Of a stretch of 64,000 nt of DNA, positions 26,005 through 33,928 are shown in pieces (the first letter of the stretch is position 1; every line of letters starts with the position of its first letter). Below the pieces are notes generated by a model. That model ran no database searches and was not told the DNA's origin. It saw nothing but the letters and a program-made list of their open reading frames with translations. The position numbers and the translations under genes are program-made. This stretch comes from Gluconacetobacter asukensis (GTDB lineage Bacteria; Pseudomonadota; Alphaproteobacteria; Acetobacterales; Acetobacteraceae): positions 174,015 to 238,014 of the forward strand of contig NZ_JABEQE010000006.1 in assembly GCF_014174375.1 (NCBI RefSeq), written 5' to 3'.

Positions 26005-26493
26005 ATGGCGGACAAGACGCATCGCTACGCGGTCACGGTGCGCTGGACCGGCAATACCGGTGCTGGAACGCAGAATTATCGTGGATATGAACGTGCCCAC
26101 GACATCGTCGCGGAGGGCAAGCCTGTCATTGCGGGATCGTCCGATCCTGCTTTTCGGGGCGATGCCGGCCGGTGGAATCCGGAGGAGTTGCTGGTCGCGT
26201 CGCTGTCCGCCTGCCACAAGCTGTGGTTTCTGGGCCTATGCGCGCAGGCCGGTATCGTGGTGACGGCGTATGAAGACGATGCGGAAGGCTGCATGATCGA
26301 AGAGGCGGACGGGGGCGGGCAATTCACCTCCGTCACGTTGCGCCCCCGGGTGACGGTTTCGGCCGGGTCGGATGTGGAGCAGGCCAGGGCGCTGCATGAG
26401 AAGGCCCATGGCCTGTGCTTTATCGCCCGATCCGTGAATTTTCCGGTGCGCAATGCGCCCGTGATTGTCAGGGAGCCGCCGGTCGATCGGTGA
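26005..26493 (+). CDS. OsmC family peroxiredoxin-like protein
   Basis: A 162-aa OsmC/Ohr superfamily protein. ELLVASLSACHKLWFL carries the Glu and the first reactive-site Cys. HEKAHGLCFIARSVNF carries the second Cys. These proteins reduce organic hydroperoxides through the Cys pair. The length and the YRGYERAHD insertion place it with the generic OsmC family rather than classical Ohr. The ATG at 26005 has AAGGGA upstream. It is transcribed away from the que operon and convergent with bioB, with only 19 bp between stops. Confidence 0.88.
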   Translation: MADKTHRYAVTVRWTGNTGAGTQNYRGYERAHDIVAEGKPVIAGSSDPAFRGDAGRWNPEELLVASLSACHKLWFLGLCAQAGIVVTAYEDDAEGCMIEEADGGGQFTSVTLRPRVTVSAGSDVEQARALHEKAHGLCFIARSVNFPVRNAPVIVREPPVDR

Positions 26494-26512
26494 TCGTCGG
26501 CGGCCCGGCCTG

Positions 26513-27523
26513 TCAGGCCTGGACGAGGCTGGTGTGCATGCCCAGGCGGGCCAGCAGGCGGGCATCGCGGCTGGCTTCGGGGTTGGGGGTGGTCAGCAGC
26601 TTTTCGCCGTAGAAGATCGAGTTGGCGCCGGCCAGGAAGCACAGGGTCTGGGCTTCGTCCGTCATGTCCTCGCGCCCGGCGGCCAGGCGGACGCGGCTGG
26701 CGGGCATGGCGATGCGGGCGGCGGCGATGATGCGCACGAAATCGATCGGGTCGACCGCCTCCGCCTCGGCCAGCGGGGTGCCGGCCACGCGCACCAGCAG
26801 GTTGATCGGCACGCTCTCGGGGTGTTTGGGCAGGCTGGCCAGGCTGGCGATCAGGCCGGCGCGGTCGCTTTCGTCCTCGCCCATGCCGACGATGCCGCCG
26901 CAGCAGACATTGATCCCGGCGTCACGGACATTGGACAGCGTGTCCAGCCGGTCCTGATAGGTGCGGGTGGAGATGATGTTGCCGTAATGCTCGGGCGAGG
27001 TGTCGAGATTATGGTTGTAGTAGTCCAGCCCGGCATCGCGCAGGCGCTGGGCCTGACGGGCGTCGAGCATGCCCAGGGTGACGCAGCTTTCCAGGCCCAG
27101 GGCCTTCACGCCCTCGACCATGGCGCAGACAGTCTCGAGATCATGATCCTTGGGCGAGCGCCAGGCGGCGCCCATGCAGAAACGCGCGGCCCCGGCATCG
27201 CGCGCGGCGCGGGCTTCCTTCAGCACGGCTTCCACCGCCATCAGGCGGCTGGCCTTGACGCCGCCATCCTCGTGCATCGCGCTCTGCGGGCAATAGGCGC
27301 AATCTTCCGGGCAGCCGCCGGTCTTGATCGAGAGCAGGGTGGAGATCTGCACCTCGGTGGGGTCGAAGCGGGCGCGGTGCACGCTCTGGGCCCGGAACAG
27401 CAGTTCGGGGAAGGGCAGGGCGATCAGCGCCGCGATTTCGTCGCGCGTCCAGTCGGTGCGGACCGGCGGAAGGGACGGATCGGCGAAAGCGGGCGATGCG
27501 GCCGGCATGAGACCATCGGGCAT
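26513..27523 (-). CDS. bioB: Biotin synthase
   Basis: A 336-aa radical SAM enzyme inserting sulfur into dethiobiotin. It has [11 protein letters not shown] (C-X3-C-X2-C cluster), [19 protein letters not shown] and the substrate/cluster residue region RLAAGRE (the Arg ligand of the [2Fe-2S] cluster). The start is placed at the ATG 27523 (MPDGLMP), because in-frame sequence further upstream is merely the dispersed repeat at 27553-27690. The rest of the bio operon is not nearby. No BioR or BirA operator was recognised upstream. Confidence 0.95.
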   Translation of the reverse strand: MPDGLMPAASPAFADPSLPPVRTDWTRDEIAALIALPFPELLFRAQSVHRARFDPTEVQISTLLSIKTGGCPEDCAYCPQSAMHEDGGVKASRLMAVEAVLKEARAARDAGAARFCMGAAWRSPKDHDLETVCAMVEGVKALGLESCVTLGMLDARQAQRLRDAGLDYYNHNLDTSPEHYGNIISTRTYQDRLDTLSNVRDAGINVCCGGIVGMGEDESDRAGLIASLASLPKHPESVPINLLVRVAGTPLAEAEAVDPIDFVRIIAAARIAMPASRVRLAAGREDMTDEAQTLCFLAGANSIFYGEKLLTTPNPEASRDARLLARLGMHTSLVQA

Positions 27524-27552
27524 CGGGCGGGTTCCTGGACTGTTGGCGATAG

Positions 27553-27690
27553 GAGGCTGTTTCAAAAGCCCCGCTGGTGAGCGGGCGGTGGTTTTCAGGC
27601 ATCGAAGCGGAGCGGCCTTGATGGCCGCGCGCCCCGAAGCGCAGGAAATCGCCGTCAGGCCGCCGCCAGCGGGGCTTTTGAAACAGCCTC
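27553..27690. repeat. Dispersed intergenic repeat, copy C, with perfect 25-bp inverted-repeat arms
   Basis: The arms 27553-27577 and 27666-27690 are perfect inverted repeats of 25 bp (they start GAGGCTGTTTCAAAAG and end in GCTGG). The core 27599-27648 matches copy B at 44 of 50 positions. The arms share only the innermost GCTGG/CCAGC with copies B and D. This copy lies in the 362-bp gap between divergent bioB and tetR, in what would be the bioB leader. The rest of that gap (27691-27885) shows no gene; a TTGACC at ~27801 is a possible -35 without a good -10. Confidence 0.8.
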
Positions 27691-27885
27691 GAAGGGACAA
27701 CGCTGTGCCACAGAAGCGGGGGGTATGTCACCCATGTCGGTTTGTCGGGGCTTGTTTCGATCGTCCAGGAGGCAGGCAGGGCCTTGCGGAAAAAAATCGT
27801 TGACCGTTGAACAAGTGGGGCGGCCCGTGGCTATGCCCCGTTTTCCTGGGCTAACGAATAGAAAGCTCGCTCCGGCGGTGCTAGG

Positions 27886-28560
27886 GTGGACGGCTCGACA
27901 CTGAACAAGGACGATCTGGTGCCGTTCCATCATACTCCGCTCAGTCGACGCAGGGGACGCCCGGCGAAGGGAACGCCCGCGGCGCGCGACGCCATGCTCG
28001 GCGCGGCCCTGCATGGATTCTCGCGGAAGGGCTATGACGGAACGGGGCTGCGGGAGATCGCGGAGGAGGCGGGCGTCGATCCCGCGCTGATTTCCCATCA
28101 TTTCGGCTCGAAATTCGCCCTGTGGAAAGCGGTGGTGGACGAGATTGCGCTGCGCCTGGCCGCGGCGCGCCGGTCGATCGAGGAATTGCATGGCGCATCG
28201 GGGCCCACCGAAGAACGGGTGCGCGAAGGGCTGACGCGTTTCATCACGGCCAATTGCGATATTCCCGAACTGGCGAAATTTCTCTCCGACGAGATGAGCC
28301 TGCCCGGGGAGCGGCAGGAATATATCGTGCGTGAAATCTGGGAACCCTATCAGGACGCGATGCTGCCTTTGTTGCAGGAGGCCCGGGCGGACGGGTTGCT
28401 GCGCCATGACGGATCGCCCGAACTGACCCTGATGATGGTCATGGGGGCCGTGATGCTGCCGTTGCTGATGATGCGCCGGCGGGGGCTTTCGAAGGGGGAC
28501 GAGGCGGAATTGTCGCGCCGGCTGATCTCGGACGTGTTGCCGATGGTACTGGCGGCCTGA
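27886..28560 (+). CDS. TetR family transcriptional regulator
   Basis: A 224-aa one-component regulator. The N-terminal helix-turn-helix spans ~30-85 (GLREIAEEAGVDPALISHHFGSK, broken here as GLREIAEEAGV then DPALISHHFG) with the family's YDGTG lead-in. The C-terminal ligand-binding domain is helical with a Met-rich segment (LMMVMGAVMLPLLMMRR). The start is GTG 27886; a second GTG/ATG-type start is not better supported. It is convergent with the ketosteroid-isomerase-like operon and divergent from bioB. The ligand and target are unknown. Confidence 0.88.
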   Translation: MDGSTLNKDDLVPFHHTPLSRRRGRPAKGTPAARDAMLGAALHGFSRKGYDGTGLREIAEEAGVDPALISHHFGSKFALWKAVVDEIALRLAAARRSIEELHGASGPTEERVREGLTRFITANCDIPELAKFLSDEMSLPGERQEYIVREIWEPYQDAMLPLLQEARADGLLRHDGSPELTLMMVMGAVMLPLLMMRRRGLSKGDEAELSRRLISDVLPMVLAA

Positions 28561-28592
28561 GAGGGCGCGGTAACGCCGTCAGGCTGGGACGA

Positions 28593-29009
28593 TCAGGGTG
28601 CCGCGTTGATCTGTTTCGTCCACAATGGAAGATTGTAGTAGTTGGTGACGCGCGCGATCTTGCCGCCCCGGATTACGAAGAAGGCACCGACCGGCAGGGC
28701 GTAGGTCTGGCCTGTTGCCGGGGGCAGGCCCTGTTCGGTCTTCAGATAGGCGCCATGGACGACGAATTCTGCCGCGGCGCGCGTGCCGTCCGGTGTCGTC
28801 ATGATCACGAGATCCTTCGACTCCTCGCGATAGAATCCTTCCATGTGCCGCAGGAAGGTCTCGAATTGCGGACGGCCGATTTCCTGCCCGCCCTGGTTGA
28901 TGTCATGGACGACATCCTCGGTCAGCAGGTCGAGGACGGCCGGGATATCCTCGCGATTGAAGGCGTCGTAATAGGCGCGGATCAGCGCCTGGGTCTGTTC
29001 GGCTGACAT
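28593..29009 (-). CDS. Ketosteroid isomerase-related (SnoaL/NTF2-fold) protein
   Basis: A 138-aa NTF2-like cone-fold protein of the steroid-isomerase-related type. It has YYDAFNREDIPAVLDLLTEDV, then VHDINQGG, and the closing VTNYYNLPLWTKQI. The pocket Asp/His residues fit a small-molecule isomerase or binding protein. It is last in a run with a nitrilase-superfamily gene (12 bp upstream), a GNAT gene and ybaK. The nitrilase-GNAT-NTF2 trio recurs in proteobacteria as I recall it, but its pathway is not established. Substrate unknown. Confidence 0.75.
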   Translation of the reverse strand: MSAEQTQALIRAYYDAFNREDIPAVLDLLTEDVVHDINQGGQEIGRPQFETFLRHMEGFYREESKDLVIMTTPDGTRAAAEFVVHGAYLKTEQGLPPATGQTYALPVGAFFVIRGGKIARVTNYYNLPLWTKQINAAP

Positions 29010-29021
29010 GGGTTTTCTTTC

Positions 29022-29900
29022 CTAGGTCGAGAAGGGGATGCGGCGGGCGACGGGAACCGTGACCGGCCAGTCGCGGCAATTGCGCACGGCGCCGTTTTCG
29101 CGCACCGCGTCCAGCGTGGCCGGATCGAGCGTGATGAAGATCCACCCGCCCTGGTCCAGCCTGCCTTCCGCCATGATGCCGTCGGCCGGGAAACCGCGAT
29201 CGACCGGGCCGTAAACCCCGGCACAGCCATGGTTCTCGTCCAGCGTGGCCAGCCAGGGCGCGTCGCCCACGGTCGGCGAGACCGCGACGAAGCACTGGTT
29301 TTCCAGCGCGCGGGCCTGCGCCGAAATCCGCACCCGGTTGAAGCCGTGCATGGAATCGGTGCAGGTGGGCACCAGGATCAGCCATGCCTCGGCCTCGATC
29401 TGGGCGCGTGCCAGCATCGGGAATTCCGAATCATAGCAGACCGAGGTGCCGATCAGGCCCCACGGGGTTTCGAACACGCCGGGCGGATTGCCCGCGCGGA
29501 CACCCCAGGATTCGTTCTCGAACCGGGTCATGACGTGTTTGTCCTGGAACGCGACCTGGCCGTCCGGGGCGATGAGGGGAGCGCGGTTGCGCACGCCTGC
29601 GGCCTCCGGCCGGGGGAGGGTGCCGGGCATCAGCCAGACCTTATGGCGCTGCGCCGTTTCGCGCATGATGTTCAGGATGGCGTCGCTGTACCGGCAGACG
29701 GCCTCCAGTTCCGCCGCCGGATCGGGTCGGTCGGTCAGTGCGGCGGCGGCTTCCATGCAGGAATATTCCGGCATCAGCAGCAGGTCGGCGTGCGGTGCGG
29801 CTTCTGCCACCAGGGCGTCCAGATGGCGGGCGTAATCCTCGATCGTGTGATTGCGTGCGACTTCCCAGGCCAGCACGCCCAGTCGGATTGGTTTGTTCAT
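29022..29900 (-). CDS. Carbon-nitrogen hydrolase (nitrilase superfamily)
   Basis: A 292-aa nitrilase-superfamily amidase. All three catalytic residues are visible: Glu in LLMPEYSCMEA, Lys in AFQDKHVMTRFE, and Cys in GTSVCYDSEFP. It hydrolyses C-N bonds of a small amide or N-acyl compound; the branch cannot be narrowed from motifs. The start overlaps the GNAT stop by 4 bp, so acetyl (or acyl) transfer and C-N hydrolysis are translated together, which suggests successive or opposing steps on the same metabolite (inference). Confidence 0.85.
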   Translation of the reverse strand: MNKPIRLGVLAWEVARNHTIEDYARHLDALVAEAAPHADLLLMPEYSCMEAAAALTDRPDPAAELEAVCRYSDAILNIMRETAQRHKVWLMPGTLPRPEAAGVRNRAPLIAPDGQVAFQDKHVMTRFENESWGVRAGNPPGVFETPWGLIGTSVCYDSEFPMLARAQIEAEAWLILVPTCTDSMHGFNRVRISAQARALENQCFVAVSPTVGDAPWLATLDENHGCAGVYGPVDRGFPADGIMAEGRLDQGGWIFITLDPATLDAVRENGAVRNCRDWPVTVPVARRIPFST

Positions 29901-30535
29901 GCATCATGCTCCTGCGTTTCGAGGCTGGCGGGGATCGGCGTGCCGCGAAGCGGTTTGATGAAGAAATCGAGCGTGTGGGGTGTTTCGTCGGCGTGGCCCG
30001 GCTCTTTCCAGTCCAGTTCGCACGTCACGCCGGGCAGGGGGCGGAAGCCGCGGCGGGCCCAGAAGGCGTGCAGCGTTGTGGCGCCAGGCGGTCGGGCCGG
30101 ATGATCGTCCGGGCGGCGCACCGAGCAGAAGGTCGCGAAACTGGCCAGGCTCGTCGCCAGCGCGTGGCGTTCGCGCTCTTCGAAGAAGCGTACGCCCAGC
30201 CCCTGACCGCGATAGGCATCGAGAAGCACGGACTCGCCGAAATAGAAGAAATCGTCCGCGCACAGGCCGCGTGTTTCGAAAGGCGCGCGAATGGCCTCCT
30301 GTTCGTCCCGCATCGGCAGGCAGGTGGAGGCGCCGACCACGCTGTCGCCGTCGCGGGCGATGATGACGGCTGCCCCTTCGCTGCGGACATAGAATTGGAG
30401 GTATTTTTCCTCGTAGGCTACGTCTCCGTCATACAGATAGGGCCAGTCGCGGAAGACGCCGATGCGCAGGCGGGCGAGATTCGGAAGAACCGGAATGATG
30501 CGCTCGCCTGTCAATGTTTCGATCGTCACGCGCAT
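29897..30535 (-). CDS. GNAT family N-acetyltransferase
   Basis: A 212-aa GNAT protein. The acetyl-CoA-binding beta4-alpha3 region reads LLDAYRGQGLGVRFFEERE, with the R/Q-x-x-G-x-G/A motif (RGQGLG). VVGASTCLP is the preceding strand. The C-terminal ~60 residues (FWARRGFRPLPGV onward) are the family's last strands plus a tail. It overlaps the nitrilase gene by 4 bp and lies 15 bp downstream of ybaK. The acceptor amine is unknown. Confidence 0.82.
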   Translation of the reverse strand: MRVTIETLTGERIIPVLPNLARLRIGVFRDWPYLYDGDVAYEEKYLQFYVRSEGAAVIIARDGDSVVGASTCLPMRDEQEAIRAPFETRGLCADDFFYFGESVLLDAYRGQGLGVRFFEERERHALATSLASFATFCSVRRPDDHPARPPGATTLHAFWARRGFRPLPGVTCELDWKEPGHADETPHTLDFFIKPLRGTPIPASLETQEHDA

Positions 30536-30550
30536 TCTGGCTGATCCTTT

Positions 30551-31054
30551 TCAGTTGCTTTTCCAGCCGGCCTGCGGCGAGGAAATCGGCGCAAGGGTGG
30601 CGTCGACCGCACTGCGCGCATCGTCCGGCGCGATCTTGACGACCAGGCCCCGCGCGCCGGCATTGACGTAGATATAGTCCTTGCTGGACGCGGCGGCGTC
30701 GATCACCACCGGCACCTGCGTTTTCTGGCCGAACGGGCTGATGCCGCCGACCTGGAAACCGGTCAATTCCTCGGCCTCGGCCGCCGGGATCATGCGGGCA
30801 TTGCGGCCGCCGAACAGGGCTGCGACCTGCTTGAGATTGACCTTGCCGGCGGCGGGAACGATCAGGCACACGGGTTTTTCGCGGTCGACCCGCACCATCA
30901 GGGTCTTGAAGACGAATGAGGGATCTTCGCCGATGGCGGAGGCGGCCTGCATGCCGATCAGGGTGCCGGCGGGATCATATTCGTAGCGATGGACGCTGAA
31001 TCGCACGCCGCGCTCCGTGAGGAAGGAGGTGCCCGCCGTCTTATCCTGCTGCAT
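30551..31054 (-). CDS. ybaK: Cys-tRNA(Pro)/Cys-tRNA(Cys) deacylase
   Basis: A 167-aa YbaK/EbsC-type editing domain that hydrolyses Cys mischarged on tRNA(Pro). FKTLMVRVD holds the catalytic Lys. VPAAGKVNLKQVAA, TGFQVGGISPFGQK and the C-terminal DYIYVNAGARGLVVKI are characteristic. The length and motif set fit YbaK rather than ProX. It is first of the four-gene minus-strand run to 28593. The upstream gap to the divergent gene at 31322 (267 bp) has no recognised feature. Confidence 0.92.
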   Translation of the reverse strand: MQQDKTAGTSFLTERGVRFSVHRYEYDPAGTLIGMQAASAIGEDPSFVFKTLMVRVDREKPVCLIVPAAGKVNLKQVAALFGGRNARMIPAAEAEELTGFQVGGISPFGQKTQVPVVIDAAASSKDYIYVNAGARGLVVKIAPDDARSAVDATLAPISSPQAGWKSN

Positions 31055-31321
31055 GCGGGCGCTCCCTCGCGCACATTAAATCACCGAATGTTGAATATAA
31101 GGCCGTCGGCGGAGCGTCAAGGGATGGGCGAGCGGGTCGGGGAGGGCAATTCGCAGGGCCACAAGACGGGTGATTCGTTTCAGGCGCGTGCCGATGGAAA
31201 GGCGTTGCCTCTCATTGCTCTCTTTACACTTCACAGGCCGGTCAGCGAAGATATCCTTAGGGATCAGGCCATTGCCCGGGATGGGAAAAGTCTGATATTT
31301 CGTATCCTGGGAGGCGATTCT

Positions 31322-31879
31322 ATGAGTAATGATCCGAGACACATTATTATCCCGATCTTTTACAACCATCGGGGTGCCATGATTTTCCGTGATCGGCCGC
31401 TCAGGGTAAAGCCCACCCCCTCCACGATGCAGAGCATCCTGGGATTGGTTAATAAAAATTCTCTCCCAAAAGAAAAAACGATCTATCAGGACTATTTTTA
31501 CTACGGGTTTGAATTCAATCCGAAGAAAATGCGTCTGGTAAACGCTCTCATGGGTGGTATTTTTGATTATTTCCATTCCATCGGGGTGACTTTTAACTAC
31601 CCTGGAGTCGATCAGAGCTCGATCGCCGAGGACTGGGTCGGGAGGACGCGTTATCATGTCGTAGCCGTCATGGCCGATGTGCGTAACCCATATCTCTGTG
31701 CCTATGGCTATCTCGATCCGTCAACCAATGCCTTTATCGAGGACGACAACGAGACGAATCCGCGCTCCAAGATGAAGTCGCCTGCCGTATCCGTGGCGAC
31801 AGTGAAGAATATGATCCGCAAGGGTGAGCTTGGTGAGGCGCATATTCGTCTGGCACAGGTGCAGCTATCCGCTCCGTGA
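31322..31879 (+). CDS. Hypothetical protein, AT-richer than surroundings
   Basis: A 185-aa soluble protein with no signal or membrane helix and no family I recognise. It is rich in aromatic residues (YQDYFYYGFEF, FDYFHSIGVTFNY). The middle part YHVVAVMADVRNPYLCAYGYL looks like alternating beta strands. A good ribosome binding site (GGGAGGCG) precedes the ATG at 31322. A longer reading back to 30989 would cross the ybaK promoter and is implausible. The lower GC, use of codons such as AAA/TTT and isolation between ybaK and an aroE paralogue suggest horizontal acquisition. Function unknown. Confidence 0.6.
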   Translation: MSNDPRHIIIPIFYNHRGAMIFRDRPLRVKPTPSTMQSILGLVNKNSLPKEKTIYQDYFYYGFEFNPKKMRLVNALMGGIFDYFHSIGVTFNYPGVDQSSIAEDWVGRTRYHVVAVMADVRNPYLCAYGYLDPSTNAFIEDDNETNPRSKMKSPAVSVATVKNMIRKGELGEAHIRLAQVQLSAP

Positions 31880-32010
31880 CAAAATAGATCTTTACTGGCT
31901 TCCATTCTCTTTAGCCGCGTGTCCCCTCAGTGCAGAAATGCGGTTCGGATTGGTAGATCTGGCTGCTTCGGGGATTTAGGCGACCTCGGCGGCAGGGCCC
32001 GCTCTTTCAG

Positions 32011-32172
32011 GTGAAATGCAGGTGCGAAGCGTGTTGGATTGCCGGCAGCGCGCGCCATTATCGCGATGACGATGTGCTGTTCTGGTCTCGGCGTCGGGTC
32101 GAATGCGGAAAATGTGACTGGCTTTTCTGGCCGGATGGATCGGTGTCTGAATATCTGATGTTCCTTGCGTGA
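32011..32172 (+). CDS. Possible small zinc-ribbon-like protein
   Basis: A 53-codon reading frame with GTG start. The first eight residues carry three cysteines, VKCRCEAC, and a later pair reads VECGKCDWLFWPDG. The spacing (C-X2-C, ~30 residues, C-X2-C) is that of a zinc ribbon. The frame is open further upstream to about 31956 without an ATG, and no good ribosome binding site precedes the GTG. The rest of the 314-bp gap (31880-32193) shows nothing else. Because of the missing initiation signal it may be a gene fragment or chance. Confidence 0.3.
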   Translation: MKCRCEACWIAGSARHYRDDDVLFWSRRRVECGKCDWLFWPDGSVSEYLMFLA

Positions 32173-32193
32173 AGAATGTCCGGAGGGCGGACG

Positions 32194-33012
32194 ATGATTG
32201 GTGGGGCAACGAAGCTTTTCGGCCTGGTGGGGCATCCGGTCGCGCATGCCCGCACGCCTCAGGCGATGAATGCTCTCTTCGAACGCAACGGGCTTGATGC
32301 GGTCATGGTGCCGTTTGACGTTCCGGGGACGGATCTGGCGCGCTGTCTGGCGAGCCTGTCGCGCGTCGGGAATTTTCAGGGGATGGTGGTTACGGTTCCG
32401 CACAAGATGTCCGCGATCGCGCTGTGCCGGGATCTGACGCCCCGTGCCAGGCTGGCGGGGGCCGTCAATGTCATGCGCCGTGTCGGCGAGGATGCATTCG
32501 CGGGGGACATGCTGGATGGCGAGGGCTTTGTCGTCGGACTGGCTGCTGCCGGGCACTCGGTGGCCGGGCGACGGATCTGCATCGTGGGGGCCGGCGGGGC
32601 GGCCAGCGCGATTGCGGTGGCACTGGCCGAACGGCAGCCTGCGAAGCTGACCCTGATCAACCGTTCGCGGGAACGGCTTCTGGCGCTTCACGAGCGGCTG
32701 AGATTGCGGTTTCCGGATCTGGAGGTCGTGATCGGGGAGCATGTCGGAGGACATGATCTGGTCGTCAATGCGACCTCGCTCGGTCTGCGGGAGGACGATC
32801 CCTTGCCTTTCGATCCGGAGCAGATCGGGCCGGGTGTTCTGGTAGCCGAGGTGATCATGACGCCGGAGATCACGCCGATACTGCACGCGGTTGCCCGGCG
32901 GGGGGCTGCCATTCATGCGGGGCGGGCCATGCTGGACGGCCAGTTGGACGCGATTTTCCGTTATTTCTCGGAAGGCGGGCGGATTGCCGTTCGCCGGGGC
33001 CGGGAGGCCTGA
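32194..33012 (+). CDS. Shikimate dehydrogenase-family paralogue with altered substrate pocket
   Basis: A 272-aa AroE-fold oxidoreductase. The catalytic Lys (VTVPHKM), the Asp (DMLDGEGF) and the Rossmann site (IVGAGGAASA) are present. NADP-binding NRSRERL and NATSLGL also match. The carboxylate-binding SRSPLLHN motif of true AroE is replaced by ARTPQAMN, so both key serines and the His are lost. The enzyme probably acts on another cyclic hydroxy acid or related compound. The ATG at 32194 follows GGAGGG at ideal distance; ATG 32176 is less likely. True aroE is at 14342. Confidence 0.85.
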   Translation: MIGGATKLFGLVGHPVAHARTPQAMNALFERNGLDAVMVPFDVPGTDLARCLASLSRVGNFQGMVVTVPHKMSAIALCRDLTPRARLAGAVNVMRRVGEDAFAGDMLDGEGFVVGLAAAGHSVAGRRICIVGAGGAASAIAVALAERQPAKLTLINRSRERLLALHERLRLRFPDLEVVIGEHVGGHDLVVNATSLGLREDDPLPFDPEQIGPGVLVAEVIMTPEITPILHAVARRGAAIHAGRAMLDGQLDAIFRYFSEGGRIAVRRGREA

Positions 33013-33013
33013 T

Positions 33014-33037
33014 CGGTCCGCCCCGAGGGGCGGACCG
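33014..33037. terminator. Bidirectional terminator-like hairpin
   Basis: A perfect inverted repeat CGGTCCGCCCC / GGGGCGGACCG (11 bp each, 2-nt apparent loop) in the 34-bp gap between the convergent aroE paralogue and sucD stops. It is followed by a G-rich run on the plus strand, not by T's, so its strength as an intrinsic terminator is uncertain. Confidence 0.6.
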
Positions 33038-33046
33038 GGGGGTGTG

Positions 33047-33928
33047 TCAGGCGCGGCCCGTCAGCACGTCCAGCAGGGTCTGACCCAGCAGGGCCGGGCT
33101 GGCGGAGACGTGGATGCCGGCGTCGCGCAGGGCCTCGATCTTGGCGGCCGCCGTTTCGTGCCCGCCGGTGATGACCGCGCCGGCATGGCCCATGCGGCGC
33201 CCCGGCGGGGCCGTGGCACCGGCGATGAAGCCCACGACCGGCTTGCGGGTTCCGCTGTCGCGGATCAGGGTGGCGCCGTCGATTTCCGACGTGCCGCCGA
33301 TCTCGCCGATCATGATGATCGAATCGGTGTCGGGGTCCGCGATGAAGCGTTCCAGCACGTCGGTGAAATCCATCCCCTTGACCGGGTCGCCGCCGATGCC
33401 GACGCAGGTGCTCTGCCCCAGCCCGACCGCTGTGGTCTGGGCCACCGCCTCGTAGGTCAGGGTGCCGGAGCGCGAGACGATGCCCACCTTGCCGGGGCGG
33501 TGGATCGCGCCGGGCATGATGCCGATCTTGCATTCGCCGGGGGTGATGATGCCGGGGCAGTTGGGGCCGATCAGCAGGCTGTCGGACCGGTGCAGCACCT
33601 GCTGCACACGCACCATGTCCAGCACCGGAATGCCTTCGGTGATGCAGACGATCAGGGGCACGCCGGCGGCGATTGCCTCGAGGATCGCATCGGCGGCGCC
33701 GGCGGGCGGCACGTAGATGACGCTGGCATCGACCCGCGTGGCCGTGCAGGCCTGGGCCACCGTATCGAAGACCGGCAGGCCGAGATGGGTCTCGCCGCCC
33801 CGGCCGGGGGTGACGCCGCCGACCAGTCTGGTGCCGTAGGCCAGGGCCTGTTCGGAATGGAAGGTGCCCTGGGCGCCGGTGAAGCCCTGGGTGATGACGC
33901 GCGTATCGCTATGGACCAGAATGGACAT
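33047..33928 (-). CDS. sucD: Succinyl-CoA synthetase alpha subunit
   Basis: A 293-aa subunit of succinate-CoA ligase (TCA cycle; ADP- or GDP-forming). [16 protein letters not shown] is the CoA-binding start. [20 protein letters not shown] is conserved, and [18 protein letters not shown] contains the active-site His that is phosphorylated. The ATG shares one base with the sucC stop (same position 33928). A malate-CoA ligase (mtkB-like) alternative shares the fold, but no serine-cycle genes are nearby. Confidence 0.93.
   Translation of the reverse strand: MSILVHSDTRVITQGFTGAQGTFHSEQALAYGTRLVGGVTPGRGGETHLGLPVFDTVAQACTATRVDASVIYVPPAGAADAILEAIAAGVPLIVCITEGIPVLDMVRVQQVLHRSDSLLIGPNCPGIITPGECKIGIMPGAIHRPGKVGIVSRSGTLTYEAVAQTTAVGLGQSTCVGIGGDPVKGMDFTDVLERFIADPDTDSIIMIGEIGGTSEIDGATLIRDSGTRKPVVGFIAGATAPPGRRMGHAGAVITGGHETAAAKIEALRDAGIHVSASPALLGQTLLDVLTGRA

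Noticed and set aside
27524..27700. N-terminal extension of bioB through the repeat
   Set aside because: The extra residues are encoded by the dispersed repeat; BioB homology starts just after MPDGLMP.
27524..27885. BioR or BirA operator at bioB
   Set aside because: No TTATMTATAA-like or BirA-like palindrome seen; the only palindrome is the repeat.
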